NCBI RefSeq assembly: GCF_003626655.1
Contig: NZ_RBAN01000001.1
Coordinates: 930,001-994,000 of the forward strand
Reading direction: 5' to 3'
DNA length: 64,000 nucleotides
From: Micromonospora costi
Lineage (GTDB): Bacteria > Actinomycetota > Actinomycetes > Mycobacteriales > Micromonosporaceae
Shown here piece by piece: positions 48,497 to 57,523 of the stretch. The notes under the pieces are model-generated. The model was not told the origin of the DNA and searched no databases. It worked only from the letters and a program-made list of their open reading frames with translations. The position numbers and the translations under genes are program-made. Within the stretch, counting starts at the first letter, position 1, and every line of letters starts with the position of its first letter.

Positions 48497-49378
48497 TCAA
48501 CCGGCGGCGGTGGTGTCCCCGGTGCCCCGCTCACGGGCCATGGTCGCCCGGATCTGGTCGAGCCGGGCCGCGGCGGCCGGGTCGGCGGCCGCCGGTTTCG
48601 GCTGCTCGGCAGCCTGCCGCTGCTCCACGCCCTGCCGCTGCTGGGCGCCGAGCTGCTCGCCGGCCATGCTGGACCGGATCTGCTCCAGCCGGGCCGCGCC
48701 GGCCGAGTCGAGCGTCGCCTTCTGGATCTCCAGCATGCGTCCCTCGGTGGAGTTACCGGCCAGTTCGGCACGACCCATCGCGTTGGCGTAGCGGCGCTCG
48801 ATCCGGTCGCGCACCTCGTCCAGCGAGGGGGTGGTGCCGGGGGCGGTCAGCTGCGACATCGACTCCAGCGAGCGGGCCACGCTCTCCTGCATCTTGGCCT
48901 GCTCCAGCTGGCTCAGCAGCCGGGTGCGCTCGGCGAGCCGCTGCTGGAGGATCATCGAGTTGTTCTCCACGGCCTTGCGGGCCTGCGCGGCGGCACCGAG
49001 CGCCTGGTCGTGCAGGGTCTTCAGGTCCTCGGCGCCCTGCTCGGCGGAGACCAGCTGGGTGGCCAGGGTCTGGGCGGTCTGCTCGTACCGGCCGGCCTCG
49101 GCCTCGTCACCCCGGGCCCGGGCCTGGTCGGCCAGGACCAGCGCCTGCCGGGCGTTGCCCTGGAGGCGCTCCACCTCCGACATCTGCCGGGACAGCTTCA
49201 TCTCCAGCTGCCGCTGGTTGCCGATCACCGCGGCGGCCTGCTGCACGAGCTGCTGGTGCTGGCGCTGCGCCTCCTCGATGGCCTGCTGGATCTGGACCTT
49301 GGGATCGGCGCGCTCGTCGATCCGGGCGCCGAAGAGCGCCATCAGGTACTTCCACCCCTTGACGAACGGGTTCGCCAT
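48497..49378 (-). CDS. pspA: Phage shock protein A (PspA/IM30 family)
   Basis: PspA binds stressed membranes and, in actinobacteria, also binds and inhibits ClgR. The 293-residue product is a long helical coiled coil (about residues 25-220) beginning [20 protein letters not shown], with an N-terminal amphipathic helix. It is longer than the usual 220-250 residues because of a C-terminal extension in which a 15-residue unit occurs twice: [14 protein letters not shown] and [14 protein letters not shown], separated by a Gln-rich linker. ATG at 49378. Confidence 0.93.
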   Translation of the reverse strand: MANPFVKGWKYLMALFGARIDERADPKVQIQQAIEEAQRQHQQLVQQAAAVIGNQRQLEMKLSRQMSEVERLQGNARQALVLADQARARGDEAEAGRYEQTAQTLATQLVSAEQGAEDLKTLHDQALGAAAQARKAVENNSMILQQRLAERTRLLSQLEQAKMQESVARSLESMSQLTAPGTTPSLDEVRDRIERRYANAMGRAELAGNSTEGRMLEIQKATLDSAGAARLEQIRSSMAGEQLGAQQRQGVEQRQAAEQPKPAAADPAAAARLDQIRATMARERGTGDTTAAG

Positions 49379-49574
49379 CTCCGCGGTATCCCCTCAGTCG
49401 CGTCGCTCCGCCTGCGCGTGCCGGACGGGTCGACGGGCCACCGGCGCGGCAGCCTCTCCATCGTCCCAGCCGGGCGCCAGACCGGCACCCTTACCGGATG
49501 AGTGGAGGGCCGACACCGTACGCGATCAAGCGTACGCGCGCCGGGCGAGGGAGGCCACGGAGCGGAAGCGGAGG

Positions 49575-50030
49575 TCAGGCCGCGCAGACCACGTCGCGGT
49601 CACGCTCGGCCGAGCGGACACGCGTGCTGCGCAGGGTGGCCTTGAGCGGCGAATCCTGGCGGACCGACACGGCGACCGTGCCGTCGGAGCTGACCTGGCG
49701 TACGGCCCGGTTGGTGGCCTTGGCGGCGGGCGCCGCGGGCACGGTGGCCGGCTCCGCCGGCTCGTCCTGCACCGGGACCAGCACGTTCGGCATCTGCTCG
49801 GCGAGCGCCACGGTGTCGCTCACCTCGCGCAGCAGCTCGGAGAGACGCGCGCCGAGCGCGTCGCAGATCGCGGCCAACAGCTCGCTGGAGGGCTCCTTCT
49901 GGCCGCGCTCGATCTCGGACAGGTAGCCGAGGCTCACGTTGGCCGCGGAGGAGACCTCGCGCAGGGTGCGGTGCTGCCCCTGCCGGCGCGCCCGTAGTGC
50001 GTCACCGATCACTCGGCGTAGCAGGACCAT
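49575..50030 (-). CDS. clgR: Transcriptional regulator ClgR
   Basis: ClgR is an Xre-type activator of clp protease and psp genes. The 151-residue product has a helix-turn-helix at residues 10-65 ([40 protein letters not shown]). The C-terminus is VVCAA, a hydrophobic-Ala-Ala type ending that fits the known degradation of ClgR by ClpP in related bacteria. It precedes pspA by 196 bases on the same strand. The ATG at 50030 starts the conserved [13 protein letters not shown]. Confidence 0.92.
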   Translation of the reverse strand: MVLLRRVIGDALRARRQGQHRTLREVSSAANVSLGYLSEIERGQKEPSSELLAAICDALGARLSELLREVSDTVALAEQMPNVLVPVQDEPAEPATVPAAPAAKATNRAVRQVSSDGTVAVSVRQDSPLKATLRSTRVRSAERDRDVVCAA

Positions 50031-50196
50031 CGCACCTCCCCCTCAGGGCCGTACCTTCTCCGGCGGCCGTCCGGCCGGACGCGGTGGAACGCGCCCGCCC
50101 CGACCATCGGAGCCTTCCCGCAACCGTACCCGCTGCCGGCCCCGGCGACATCCCGCCCCGCCCGTCGGATCCGTTACGGCCGCGCTCCGGCGCCCC

Positions 50197-50832
50197 TCAG
50201 CGGTGGCCGGCACCGGCGCCGGCGGTGTCGCCCGCGTCACGGCGGGCCTCCCCGTCCAACTCGCCGTCGGCGCCGGCGTCGTGGGCGCGGACGCCGTCGG
50301 CGGCGTCGGCGTCCTCGTCGGCGGCGTCGGCCTCGTGGATCCGCTCGGCGAGCAGCCGCAGCGCCTCGACCACGGCGGCGGAGCGGATGTGGTCACGGCC
50401 GCCGTCCAGGTCGAGCTGCCGCACGGTGGTGCCGTTCGGCCCGGCGGTCGCCACGTAGACCAGCCCGACCGGCTTCCCGTCCTGCGGCTCCGGCCCGGCC
50501 ACACCGGTGGTGGCCAGGCCCCAGTCGGCCCCGCACCGACGCCGGCCGCCCTCGGCGAGCGCCACGGCGACGTCCGGGTCGACGGGGCCGCGCTCGTCCA
50601 GCAGCCCGGAGGGTACGCCCGCCAGTTCCGCCTTCAACTCGGTGGCGTAGACCACGAGTCCACCCCGGTAGACGCCGCTCACGCCGGCGATCTCCACGAT
50701 GCTGGCGGCGAGCAGGCCGCCGGTGAGCGACTCGACGGTGGCCACCGTCTCGTGCCGCTGGGACAGGCTGTGCACCACTCCCGCCGCCGGGCTACCGACC
50801 GGCCGCTCCCCGTTTGCGTCGCTCTCCACCAT
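50197..50832 (-). CDS. cinA: CinA C-terminal domain protein (nicotinamide-nucleotide amidase)
   Basis: The 211-residue product is the stand-alone CinA/PncC amidohydrolase domain, which converts nicotinamide mononucleotide to nicotinic acid mononucleotide in pyridine-nucleotide recycling. Key segments are TVESLTGGLLAASIVEIAGVS, YRGGLVVYATELKAELAGV and ATTGVAGPEPQDGKPVGLVY. The last 45 residues are Asp/Ala-rich and unique. The ATG at 50832 follows AAGGATGGGG. The order pgsA-cinA-clgR is standard in actinobacteria; a family A element separates it from pgsA. Confidence 0.92.
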   Translation of the reverse strand: MVESDANGERPVGSPAAGVVHSLSQRHETVATVESLTGGLLAASIVEIAGVSGVYRGGLVVYATELKAELAGVPSGLLDERGPVDPDVAVALAEGGRRRCGADWGLATTGVAGPEPQDGKPVGLVYVATAGPNGTTVRQLDLDGGRDHIRSAAVVEALRLLAERIHEADAADEDADAADGVRAHDAGADGELDGEARRDAGDTAGAGAGHR

Positions 50833-50904
50833 GCCCCCATCCTTCCCCGCCACCACTCCCACAACCATCCCCACCCCCGCCCTGCCCCCGACCCCTCTCC
50901 CCGC

Positions 50905-50974
50905 CGATCTTGCACTTTCGGCCCGGGCAAAGGCCCCTGTCGGGGACAAAACAGGGGCAGAAACTGCAAGATCG
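50905..50974. repeat. Interspersed palindromic element, family A, copy 3 (70 bp)
   Basis: Arms CGATCTTGCA (50905-50914) and TGCAAGATCG (50965-50974) are perfect complements; the next bases CTTT and AAAC pair except at one position. The centre contains its own hairpin, CCCCTGT with ACAGGGG. The element lies between the pgsA stop and the cinA start, inside an otherwise compact run of minus-strand genes. Confidence 0.8.
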
Positions 50975-51019
50975 CGGGGAGGGTCGGGGGGGACGGAGCC
51001 CCGAGGGCCGCGGGGCGGG

Positions 51020-51685
51020 TCAGGGTTTGGGGCGGCGGAGGCGGAGGGCCTGGGCCACGTAGTCGAAGCCCGTGACGACCGTCACCACGACGGCGGCGCC
51101 CATGATCCAGGGGCCGATCGGGGCGAGCGTGGGCGGCATCGGCCAGAGGTACCAGGCGATGGCGAGGATCTGCAGCGCCGTCTTGATCTTGCCGCCGCGG
51201 CTGGCCGCGATGACGCCGTGCCGGATCACCCAGAACCGCAGCCCCGTGATGCCCAGCTCGCGGACGAGGATGGCCGCGGTCACCCACCAGGGCAGCCGGT
51301 CGTACCAGGACAGCAGCACCAGGGCGGCGCCCGTGAGCGCCTTGTCGGCGATCGGGTCGGCCACCTTGCCGACCGACGTGACCAGCCCGAATCGGCGGGC
51401 GATCCAGCCGTCGACCAGGTCGGTTGCCGAGGCCACCGCGAAGATCAGGCAGGCGGCCATCCGCCAGCCCGCGTGCGTCATCGCGGAGACGACCACCGTG
51501 GCCCCGAAGACCGGTACGAGCACCAGCCGCAGCGCGGTCAGGGCGTTCGCGGCGTTGAGCAGCGGCACACGACCGACCACCCGGGCCGGCGTGGACTCGG
51601 TCGCCCCGGTCACCGGCTCGGCCCGCCGTGGCGTTCCCGCTGTCCCACCGCGTGGCCTCCCCGCTCCGTCCGGGCCCGCCGTCAC
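51020..51685 (-). CDS. pgsA: CDP-diacylglycerol-glycerol-3-phosphate 3-phosphatidyltransferase
   Basis: PgsA makes phosphatidylglycerophosphate, the precursor of phosphatidylglycerol and cardiolipin, in the membrane. The 221-residue product has the CDP-alcohol phosphotransferase signature [20 protein letters not shown] followed by ADPIADK, and about five membrane helices. The first 35 residues are an unconserved polar extension. The start is GTG at 51685, overlapping the rimO stop as GTGA, so the two are coupled. Confidence 0.9.
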   Translation of the reverse strand: MTAGPDGAGRPRGGTAGTPRRAEPVTGATESTPARVVGRVPLLNAANALTALRLVLVPVFGATVVVSAMTHAGWRMAACLIFAVASATDLVDGWIARRFGLVTSVGKVADPIADKALTGAALVLLSWYDRLPWWVTAAILVRELGITGLRFWVIRHGVIAASRGGKIKTALQILAIAWYLWPMPPTLAPIGPWIMGAAVVVTVVTGFDYVAQALRLRRPKP

Positions 51686-53181
51686 CGTGCCGCGCCGGGC
51701 GCCGCCGAGATCATCTCATCCGGCACCGCGATCAGATCCACCCCTTCGGTGGCTGTCACCGTGGCGCGTACCAGGTCACCGGGTCGCAGCGCGGCCAGGT
51801 CCACGCCGCCGCCCTCCGGGGCGACCAGCGTGGTGGAGCCGTCCACCTCGGGCGCCTGGTGCGCCGCCCGACCCTCGACGATCCCGTCGGCCACGGAGTC
51901 CACGAGCACCTCGACCGTCGAACCGAGCCGCTCCTCGGCCCGCTGCGTGCAGAGTTCGTCGGCGAGGGCGCTGAGCTTGTCGTACCGGCGCTTGATCGTC
52001 GCGGCGGACACCTTGCCGGGCAGCCCGGCGGCCTCGGTGCCGTCCTCGTCGCTGTAGTCGAACACGCCGATCGCGTCGAGGCGCGCCTCGGTCAGGAACC
52101 GGACCAGCTCGCTGACGTCGGCCCGGGTCTCGCCGGGGAAGCCGACGATGAAGTTGCTCCGCGCGCCCGCCTCCGGGGCGAGCGCGCGGGCGCCGGCCAG
52201 CAGTTCGAGGAACCGGTCGGTGGAGCCGAAGCGCCGCATCCGGCGCAGCACCGGCTCGCTGGAGTGCTGGAACGACAGGTCGAAGTAGGGGGCGACGCCG
52301 GGTGTCGTGGCGATCGCCTCGACCAGGCCGGGCCGGGTCTCGGCGGGCTGGAGGTAGCTCGCCCGTACCCGCACGATCCCGTCGATCGCCGCGAGCTGCG
52401 GCAGCAGCTTCTCCAGCGCCCGCGGGTCGCCCAGGTCCTTGCCGTACGAGGTGGAGTTCTCGCTGACCAGCACCAGCTCCCGGACACCGGTCTTGGCCAG
52501 CCACTCCGCCTCGGCGAGCAGCTCGTCGGGCGTACGCGACACGAACGCCCCGCGGAACGCGGGGATCGCGCAGAACGCGCACCGGCGGTCGCAGCCACTG
52601 GCGAGCTTGAGCGACGCGACCGGGCCGCTGTCGAGCCGGCGGCGGAGCACCTGGCGCAGGTGGGCCGGGGTGTGCGCGTCGGTCTCGACGGTGACGCGGG
52701 TCGGGGTGCCGTGGCCGGGGAGCGACACGGCCGCCTCGCGGCGCTTGACCGGGGTCAGCGGGAGCAGCTCGCGCCGGTCGCGCGGGGTGTGCGCGGCGAC
52801 CTGCTCGCCGGCGAGCACCGCGTCCAGCCGGGCCGCGATGTCCGGGTAGTCGTCGAAGCTCAGCACCGCCTGCGCCTCGGGCAGGCTGTCGGCCAGCTCC
52901 CGGCCGTACCGCTCGGCCATGCAGCCGGCCGCGACCACCTTGGCGCCCGTGTCGGCGGCGGCGAGCAGCGTCTGGATCGAGTCCTGCTTGGCCTTCTCCA
53001 CGAAGCCGCAGGTGTTGACGACCACCACGTCGGCGCCCTCGCCGTCGGTGGTGACCTGCCAGCCGTCGGCGTGCAGCCGGGCGGCCAGTTCCTCCGAGTC
53101 GACCTCGTTGCGGGCGCAGCCCAGGGTCAGCAGGGCGACGCGGCGGCCCTCAGCGGTGGGACGGGAGGTGGCAGACACCAT
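51682..53181 (-). CDS. rimO: Ribosomal protein S12 methylthiotransferase
   Basis: RimO methylthiolates an aspartate of ribosomal protein S12. The 499-residue product has the N-terminal methylthiotransferase domain ([46 protein letters not shown]), the radical SAM motif CDRRCAFC in [17 protein letters not shown], and a TRAM domain at the C-terminus. It is the paralogue of MiaB (5046-6545). The ATG at 53181 is the natural start although the ribosome site is weak. Confidence 0.93.
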   Translation of the reverse strand: MVSATSRPTAEGRRVALLTLGCARNEVDSEELAARLHADGWQVTTDGEGADVVVVNTCGFVEKAKQDSIQTLLAAADTGAKVVAAGCMAERYGRELADSLPEAQAVLSFDDYPDIAARLDAVLAGEQVAAHTPRDRRELLPLTPVKRREAAVSLPGHGTPTRVTVETDAHTPAHLRQVLRRRLDSGPVASLKLASGCDRRCAFCAIPAFRGAFVSRTPDELLAEAEWLAKTGVRELVLVSENSTSYGKDLGDPRALEKLLPQLAAIDGIVRVRASYLQPAETRPGLVEAIATTPGVAPYFDLSFQHSSEPVLRRMRRFGSTDRFLELLAGARALAPEAGARSNFIVGFPGETRADVSELVRFLTEARLDAIGVFDYSDEDGTEAAGLPGKVSAATIKRRYDKLSALADELCTQRAEERLGSTVEVLVDSVADGIVEGRAAHQAPEVDGSTTLVAPEGGGVDLAALRPGDLVRATVTATEGVDLIAVPDEMISAAPGAAR

Positions 53182-53293
53182 CCGAGGGTACCGGGCCGGC
53201 CGGGAGCGCCCGCGCACGGCGGGCCGCCGGCATCGGCCGGCTCACATCCGGGCGCGACGCGCGGTCGCGGCCACGTCCCGGGGCGGGCCGCGC

Positions 53294-54226
53294 TCACACG
53301 GCCGCGGCGCCGACCCGGACGAGGCGGTCGAGCAGGAAGACCTCGGTGCCCGCGAGGCCGACCGAGCAGAAGACCGAGATCTGCTCCGGGTCGGTGCGGC
53401 CGACCTCGGCGCCGGCGAGGACCGCGCCGAGGTCGCGCAGCCGATCGGCGTACGGGGGCTCGGCGGCGAGCATCGGCGGGGCGTACGCGCACGCCTGGGC
53501 CGGCGAGTCGGTGGCCAGGACGTCGGCGGCGGCGAGCAGGTCCGGCCCGAACTCGGCGCGGTCCCGCTGCTTGAAGCCGACCGCGTTCACGTGCGTGCCC
53601 GGGCTGAGGTGGGCGGCGTCGAGCACCGGGGTGGGGCTCGTGGTGGCGAGCACCACCACGTCCCGGCCGGTCACCGCGGCGGCCGGGTCGTCCACGGCCC
53701 GCGCCACGACGCCCAGTTCCGCGTCGACCCGCGCCGCGAACGCCTCCCGCCGGGCGGCCGAGCGGCTGTACACGGTCACCTCGCGCAGCGGTCGCACCGC
53801 GGCGGCCGCCCACACCTGCGTCCAGGCCTGCCGGCCGGAACCGATCACGCCGAGCGTCGTGGCGTCCGGCCGGGCCAGGGCGTCGACCGCCACCCCGCCC
53901 AGGCCGCCGGTGCGCCGGGAGCCCAGCTCCTCGCCGACGGCGACGGCCCGCACCGCGCCGCTGCGCCCGTCGTGCAGGACGACGAGCTGCTGCGACTCGG
54001 GATGACCGAACGTGTCGTACGAGCGGTAGCCGTACCACTCGCCGGTGAGGTGGCCGGCGGTCAGCACCATCCGCCCTCCGCCCAGCGACGCCGAGGCCCG
54101 CGGCGGGGCGACCAGGCGGCCGTCGTACGCGGCCAGCAGGGCGGCCCGCATGGCGTCGACCGTTGTCGCGGCGTCCAGCGCGGCGGTCACCTCGGTGTCG
54201 GAGAAGAGGACGGTCATGGCCGCCAT
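53294..54226 (-). CDS. Ornithine cyclodeaminase / mu-crystallin family protein
   Basis: The 310-residue product is an NAD(P)-binding enzyme of the ornithine cyclodeaminase family, with the Rossmann motif GVIGSGRQAWTQ (about 123-134), the N-terminal VDAMRAALLAAYDGR and the SPGTHVNAVGFKQRDRAEF segment. Relatives deaminate or reduce amino acids such as ornithine, alanine or proline derivatives, so the name does not fix the reaction. The start is ATG 54226, with a second ATG at 54217. It lies divergent from the guanidinium exporter. Confidence 0.85.
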   Translation of the reverse strand: MAAMTVLFSDTEVTAALDAATTVDAMRAALLAAYDGRLVAPPRASASLGGGRMVLTAGHLTGEWYGYRSYDTFGHPESQQLVVLHDGRSGAVRAVAVGEELGSRRTGGLGGVAVDALARPDATTLGVIGSGRQAWTQVWAAAAVRPLREVTVYSRSAARREAFAARVDAELGVVARAVDDPAAAVTGRDVVVLATTSPTPVLDAAHLSPGTHVNAVGFKQRDRAEFGPDLLAAADVLATDSPAQACAYAPPMLAAEPPYADRLRDLGAVLAGAEVGRTDPEQISVFCSVGLAGTEVFLLDRLVRVGAAAV

Positions 54227-54329
54227 ACTGCAAGTTGAAGTGAGGTTCAGGTCAACGCGAGGTGGCCCGACTCACGGACCCCGGGCCGCCCCGGTGCTAC
54301 CGTCGGGCCCGATGGCCAGTGCCGGCCAT

Positions 54330-54373
54330 CCCGGACGAGCGGCGGGCGTACCCGGTCAGGCCAAGACGCCCCG
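54330..54373 (+). promoter_or_regulatory. Guanidine-III riboswitch (ykkC-III)
   Basis: The conserved core is seen in order: CCGGACGAG (54331-54339), then GCGTACCCGGTCAGG (54346-54360), then CCAAGACGCC (54361-54370). It closely matches the ykkC-III consensus, in which free guanidinium is the ligand. The next gene on the same strand is a guanidinium exporter of the SMR family. Downstream, CACC-acaga-GGTG (54419-54431) hides the ribosome site, and GTGGT (54405-54409) can pair with ACCAC (54420-54424) to free it, giving a plausible translational switch. Confidence 0.88.
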
Positions 54374-54439
54374 ACACGTACCGACCCGACTCGTCCCGGC
54401 CCCGGTGGTCCGGGCGCTCACCACAGAGGTGGAATCACC

Positions 54440-54754
54440 ATGGCCTGGATCGTGCTCGTGTTCTCCGGACTCCTGGAGACGGCGTGGGCCGTCGCCCTCG
54501 ACCGCAGCGCCGGGTTCAGCCGGCCCCTCCCGTCCGTGATCTTCGTGGTGACGCTGGTGCTCAGCATGGCCGGCCTCGCGTACGCGCTGCGGGAGATCCC
54601 GGTCGGCACCGGGTACGCGGTCTGGGTCGGCATCGGCGCGGTGGGCACCGCCCTGGTCGGCATGCTCGCGCTGAACGAGTCGTCCAGCCTGCCCCGGATC
54701 GCCTGCCTGCTCCTGGTGATCGCCGGCGTGGTCGGCCTGAGGATCTTCCACTGA
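54440..54754 (+). CDS. gdx: Guanidinium exporter, SMR family (Gdx/SugE)
   Basis: The 104-residue product has four membrane helices and the essential glutamate E13 in FSGLLETAWAVAL. The Gdx subgroup features are clear: IPVGTGYAVWVGIGAVGTAL and the LNESSSLPRI loop. Gdx works as a dimer of opposite orientation that exchanges guanidinium for protons. The ATG at 54440 follows GAGGTGG, which lies inside the hairpin described for the guanidine-III riboswitch upstream. The riboswitch and exporter together strongly support the guanidinium role over general drug resistance. Confidence 0.92.
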   Translation: MAWIVLVFSGLLETAWAVALDRSAGFSRPLPSVIFVVTLVLSMAGLAYALREIPVGTGYAVWVGIGAVGTALVGMLALNESSSLPRIACLLLVIAGVVGLRIFH

Positions 54755-54757
54755 GCC

Positions 54758-54773
54758 GCGCCCGTCCGGGCGC
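54758..54773. terminator. Possible terminator after gdx
   Basis: GCGCCCG-tc-CGGGCGC forms a tight hairpin four bases after the gdx stop codon. A second GC-rich inverted repeat, GCGCCC-ggcc-GGGCGC, follows around 54791-54806. Both lie before the convergent VOC fragment. Confidence 0.5.
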
Positions 54774-54824
54774 TCACGCGCGGCGCGCGGGCGCCCGGCC
54801 GGGCGCGCGCCTCGACCGTGCCGG

Positions 54825-54962
54825 TCAGCCTCGTTCGGCCACCAGCACCCGGTTGCCGTCGGGGTCGCGTACGACCGCCATCCGCTCGCCCCACGGCTGA
54901 GCGGCCGGCTCCGCCACCACGGGAACGCCGGCCGCCCGCAGCCGCTCCACGGCGTCACCCAT
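54825..54962 (-). pseudogene. VOC (glyoxalase-like) gene fragment, C-terminal part only
   Basis: From ATG 54962 to TGA at 54825 the frame encodes 45 residues, GDAVERLRAAGVPVVAEPAA then RMAVVRDPDGNRVLVAE, which match the last half-module of a vicinal-oxygen-chelate domain (the DPDGN turn is diagnostic). A normal VOC protein has about 120 residues, so the N-terminal 60% is missing. The remaining frame overlaps the ftsK stop by eight bases and could still be translated by coupling. A deletion that fused the remnant to the end of ftsK is the simplest reading. Confidence 0.6.
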
Positions 54963-57411
54963 CGCCGCCGCGCAGGCCCACCAGGACCTCCTCCAGCTCG
55001 TCGGGCTTGACCAGCACGTCGCGGGCCTTGGAACCCTCGGACGGCCCGACGACCCCCCGGGTCTCCATGAGGTCCATGAGCCGGCCGGCCTTCGCGAAGC
55101 CGACCCGCAGCTTGCGCTGGAGCATCGACGTGGAGCCGAACTGCGAGGTGACCACCAGCTCGACCGCCTGCACGAGCAGGTCGAGGTCGTCGCCGATGTC
55201 CTCGTCGATCTTCTTCTTGCCCTCCTGCGCCACGGTCAGCACGTCCGGGCGGAACTCCGGCTCGCGCTGGTCCTTGCAGAACTTCACCACGTCGGCGATC
55301 TCGCGCTCGGTGACCCAGGCGCCCTGGATGCGGATCGGCTTCGAGGCGCCCATCGGCAGGAAGAGCCCGTCGCCGCGGCCCAGCAGCTTCTCCGCGCCCG
55401 GCTGGTCGAGGATGACCCGCGAGTCGGCCAGCGACGACGTGGCGAACGCCAGCCGGGACGGCACGTTCGCCTTGATGAGACCCGTGACCACGTCGACGGA
55501 GGGGCGCTGGGTGGCGAGCACGAGGTGGATGCCGGCGGCCCGGGCGAGCTGCGTGATCCGGACGATCGAGTCCTCCACGTCGCGGGGGGCCACCATCATG
55601 AGGTCGGCCAGCTCGTCCACGATCACCAGCAGGTACGGGTACGGCCGCATCTCGCGCTCGCTGCCCGGCGGGGCCTTGATCTCGCCGTTGCGGACCTTGC
55701 GGTTGAAGTCGTCGATGTGCCGGACCCCGTTGGCGGCGAGGTCGTCGTAGCGCATGTCCATCTCGCGGACGACCCACTCCAGCGAGTCGGCCGCCTTCTT
55801 CGCGTTGGTCACGATCGGCGTGACGAGGTGCGGGATGCCCTCGTAGCCGGTCATCTCGACGCGCTTCGGGTCGATCAGCAGCAGCCGCACCTCGTCCGGG
55901 GTCGCCCGGGTGAGGACCGACACGAGCAGCGAGTTGAGGCAGGACGACTTGCCCGCGCCGGTCGCGCCGGCGATCAGGATGTGCGGCATCTTGGCCAGGT
56001 TGGCCACCACGAAGCCGCCCTCGATGTCCTTGCCCAGGGCCACCACCATCGGGTGGTGGTCGCTGGTGGCGGCCCGCGAGCGCAGCACGTCGCCGAGCGC
56101 CACATTGTCCGGATCCGTGTTGGGGATCTCCACCCCGACCGCGCTCTTGCCCGGGATGGGGCTGAGGATCCGGACGTCCGGCGACTTCACGGCGTACGCG
56201 ATGTTGCGGGAGAGCTGGGTGATCCGCTCGACCTTGACGCCCGGCCCCAGCTCGACCTCGTAGCGGGTGACTGTCGGGCCGCGGGTGAAGCCGGTGACCG
56301 CCGCGTCCACGTCGAACTGATCGAAGACGCCGGTGAGCGCCGCGATCACCTCGTCGTTGGCCTTGCTCCGGGACTTCGGCGCGGCACCGGTGCTCAGCAG
56401 GTTCGCCGGCGGCAGCGTGTAGTCGCCCGCGAGGCCGGTCAGCGCGAGCTGCTCGGCCCGGGTGGGCAGCGGCGAGTGCTCGGGCGGCTCGACCGGCTTG
56501 CGGCTGGCCGGCACCTTGCTCGGCGGCGTGCGGGTGAGGACCAGGGTGTCCTGCAGGTCGACGCCGTCGAGGTCGTCGGAGAAGGCGTCCGGGTCGACGG
56601 GCGGTGGCGTCCGCTTGGCCGGCCGCTTCCGCGCCGGCTTGGCCGGGGCCTCCTCCTCGTCCTGGCCGGACGGTGGGGCCACCAGCGTGCCGGCCAGCAG
56701 GCCGAGCCGCTCCGGGATCTTGTTGATCGGCGTGGCGGTGACCACCAGCAGGCCGAAGAGGAGCAGCAGGATGAGCAGCGGCATGGCGACCCACGCGGTG
56801 ACCGCCCGCTCCAGCAGGCTGCCGACGCCCGCCCCGATGAGACCGCCCGCGTAGTCGCGCTGCACCGGGTCGACCGGGTTCTGCCCGATGTGGAGCATGG
56901 CCGCCGTGGCGACGAGCATCGAGCCCCAGCCCACGAGCCCGCGCCCGCGGTGCTCCGCCTCGGCGGACTGGCGCATCAGCCGCCACGCGCCGATGCCGAG
57001 CAGCACCGGCACCACCACGGAGATCGCGCCGAGGAAGAGCCGCACGGTGTCGGCCAGCCGGGCCCCGACCGGGCCGGCGCCGGAGAACCAGATCCCCACG
57101 GCACTGAGCAGGGCGAGGCCGAAGAGCAGGAGCCCGGCGCCGTCGCGGCGGTGCTCCGGGTCCAGGTCCCGGGCCGTGGCGGCCTGCCGGCCGGCCGCCC
57201 GCACCGCCCAGCCCACGCCGTGTGCCAGCCCCATCCACAGCGCGCCGACCGCGCGTCCGACGTAGACGGCGGGACCGGGACGGGCCGCGCGGGTGCGCCG
57301 CCGCACGGGCGCGCGCGTGGTCTTCTTCGCCGGCTGGCGGGCACGGCTGTTCGCCGCGCCGCGCGGCGACGCGCCGCGCCGCCGGCTCGCCTGAGAGGTA
57401 CGGCCCGCCAT
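54955..57411 (-). CDS. ftsK: DNA translocase FtsK
   Basis: FtsK/SpoIIIE pumps DNA through the division or sporulation septum. The 818-residue product has an Arg-rich N-terminus, four membrane helices (about residues 90-250), a Pro/Lys linker, and the motor with Walker A in IAGATGAGKSSCLNSLL (around 480), Walker B LLVIVDELADLMM, and a C-terminal winged-helix gamma domain with STSMLQRKLRVGFAKAGRLM. The ATG at 57411 is chosen because the preceding in-frame residues are Cys/Arg-rich and unconserved. Transcribed on its own, away from the YbjN genes. Confidence 0.93.
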   Translation of the reverse strand: MAGRTSQASRRRGASPRGAANSRARQPAKKTTRAPVRRRTRAARPGPAVYVGRAVGALWMGLAHGVGWAVRAAGRQAATARDLDPEHRRDGAGLLLFGLALLSAVGIWFSGAGPVGARLADTVRLFLGAISVVVPVLLGIGAWRLMRQSAEAEHRGRGLVGWGSMLVATAAMLHIGQNPVDPVQRDYAGGLIGAGVGSLLERAVTAWVAMPLLILLLLFGLLVVTATPINKIPERLGLLAGTLVAPPSGQDEEEAPAKPARKRPAKRTPPPVDPDAFSDDLDGVDLQDTLVLTRTPPSKVPASRKPVEPPEHSPLPTRAEQLALTGLAGDYTLPPANLLSTGAAPKSRSKANDEVIAALTGVFDQFDVDAAVTGFTRGPTVTRYEVELGPGVKVERITQLSRNIAYAVKSPDVRILSPIPGKSAVGVEIPNTDPDNVALGDVLRSRAATSDHHPMVVALGKDIEGGFVVANLAKMPHILIAGATGAGKSSCLNSLLVSVLTRATPDEVRLLLIDPKRVEMTGYEGIPHLVTPIVTNAKKAADSLEWVVREMDMRYDDLAANGVRHIDDFNRKVRNGEIKAPPGSEREMRPYPYLLVIVDELADLMMVAPRDVEDSIVRITQLARAAGIHLVLATQRPSVDVVTGLIKANVPSRLAFATSSLADSRVILDQPGAEKLLGRGDGLFLPMGASKPIRIQGAWVTEREIADVVKFCKDQREPEFRPDVLTVAQEGKKKIDEDIGDDLDLLVQAVELVVTSQFGSTSMLQRKLRVGFAKAGRLMDLMETRGVVGPSEGSKARDVLVKPDELEEVLVGLRGGDG

Positions 57412-57523
57412 AGCATCACCGTAACGGCGCGACCCGGTGGATCGCCGCTTTCCGGGTCGTGTCCGCGCGTCGCAGCACGGACTTCGCCGCATGCCGTGAT
57501 ATCTGCCTCAGAAGGGATGCCCG

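Noticed and set aside
54356-57238. 960-codon open frame on the minus strand overlapping ftsK
   Set aside because: It is a shadow frame of ftsK. Its translation is Arg/Gly/Pro-rich without any domain, while the ftsK frame encodes a complete protein.
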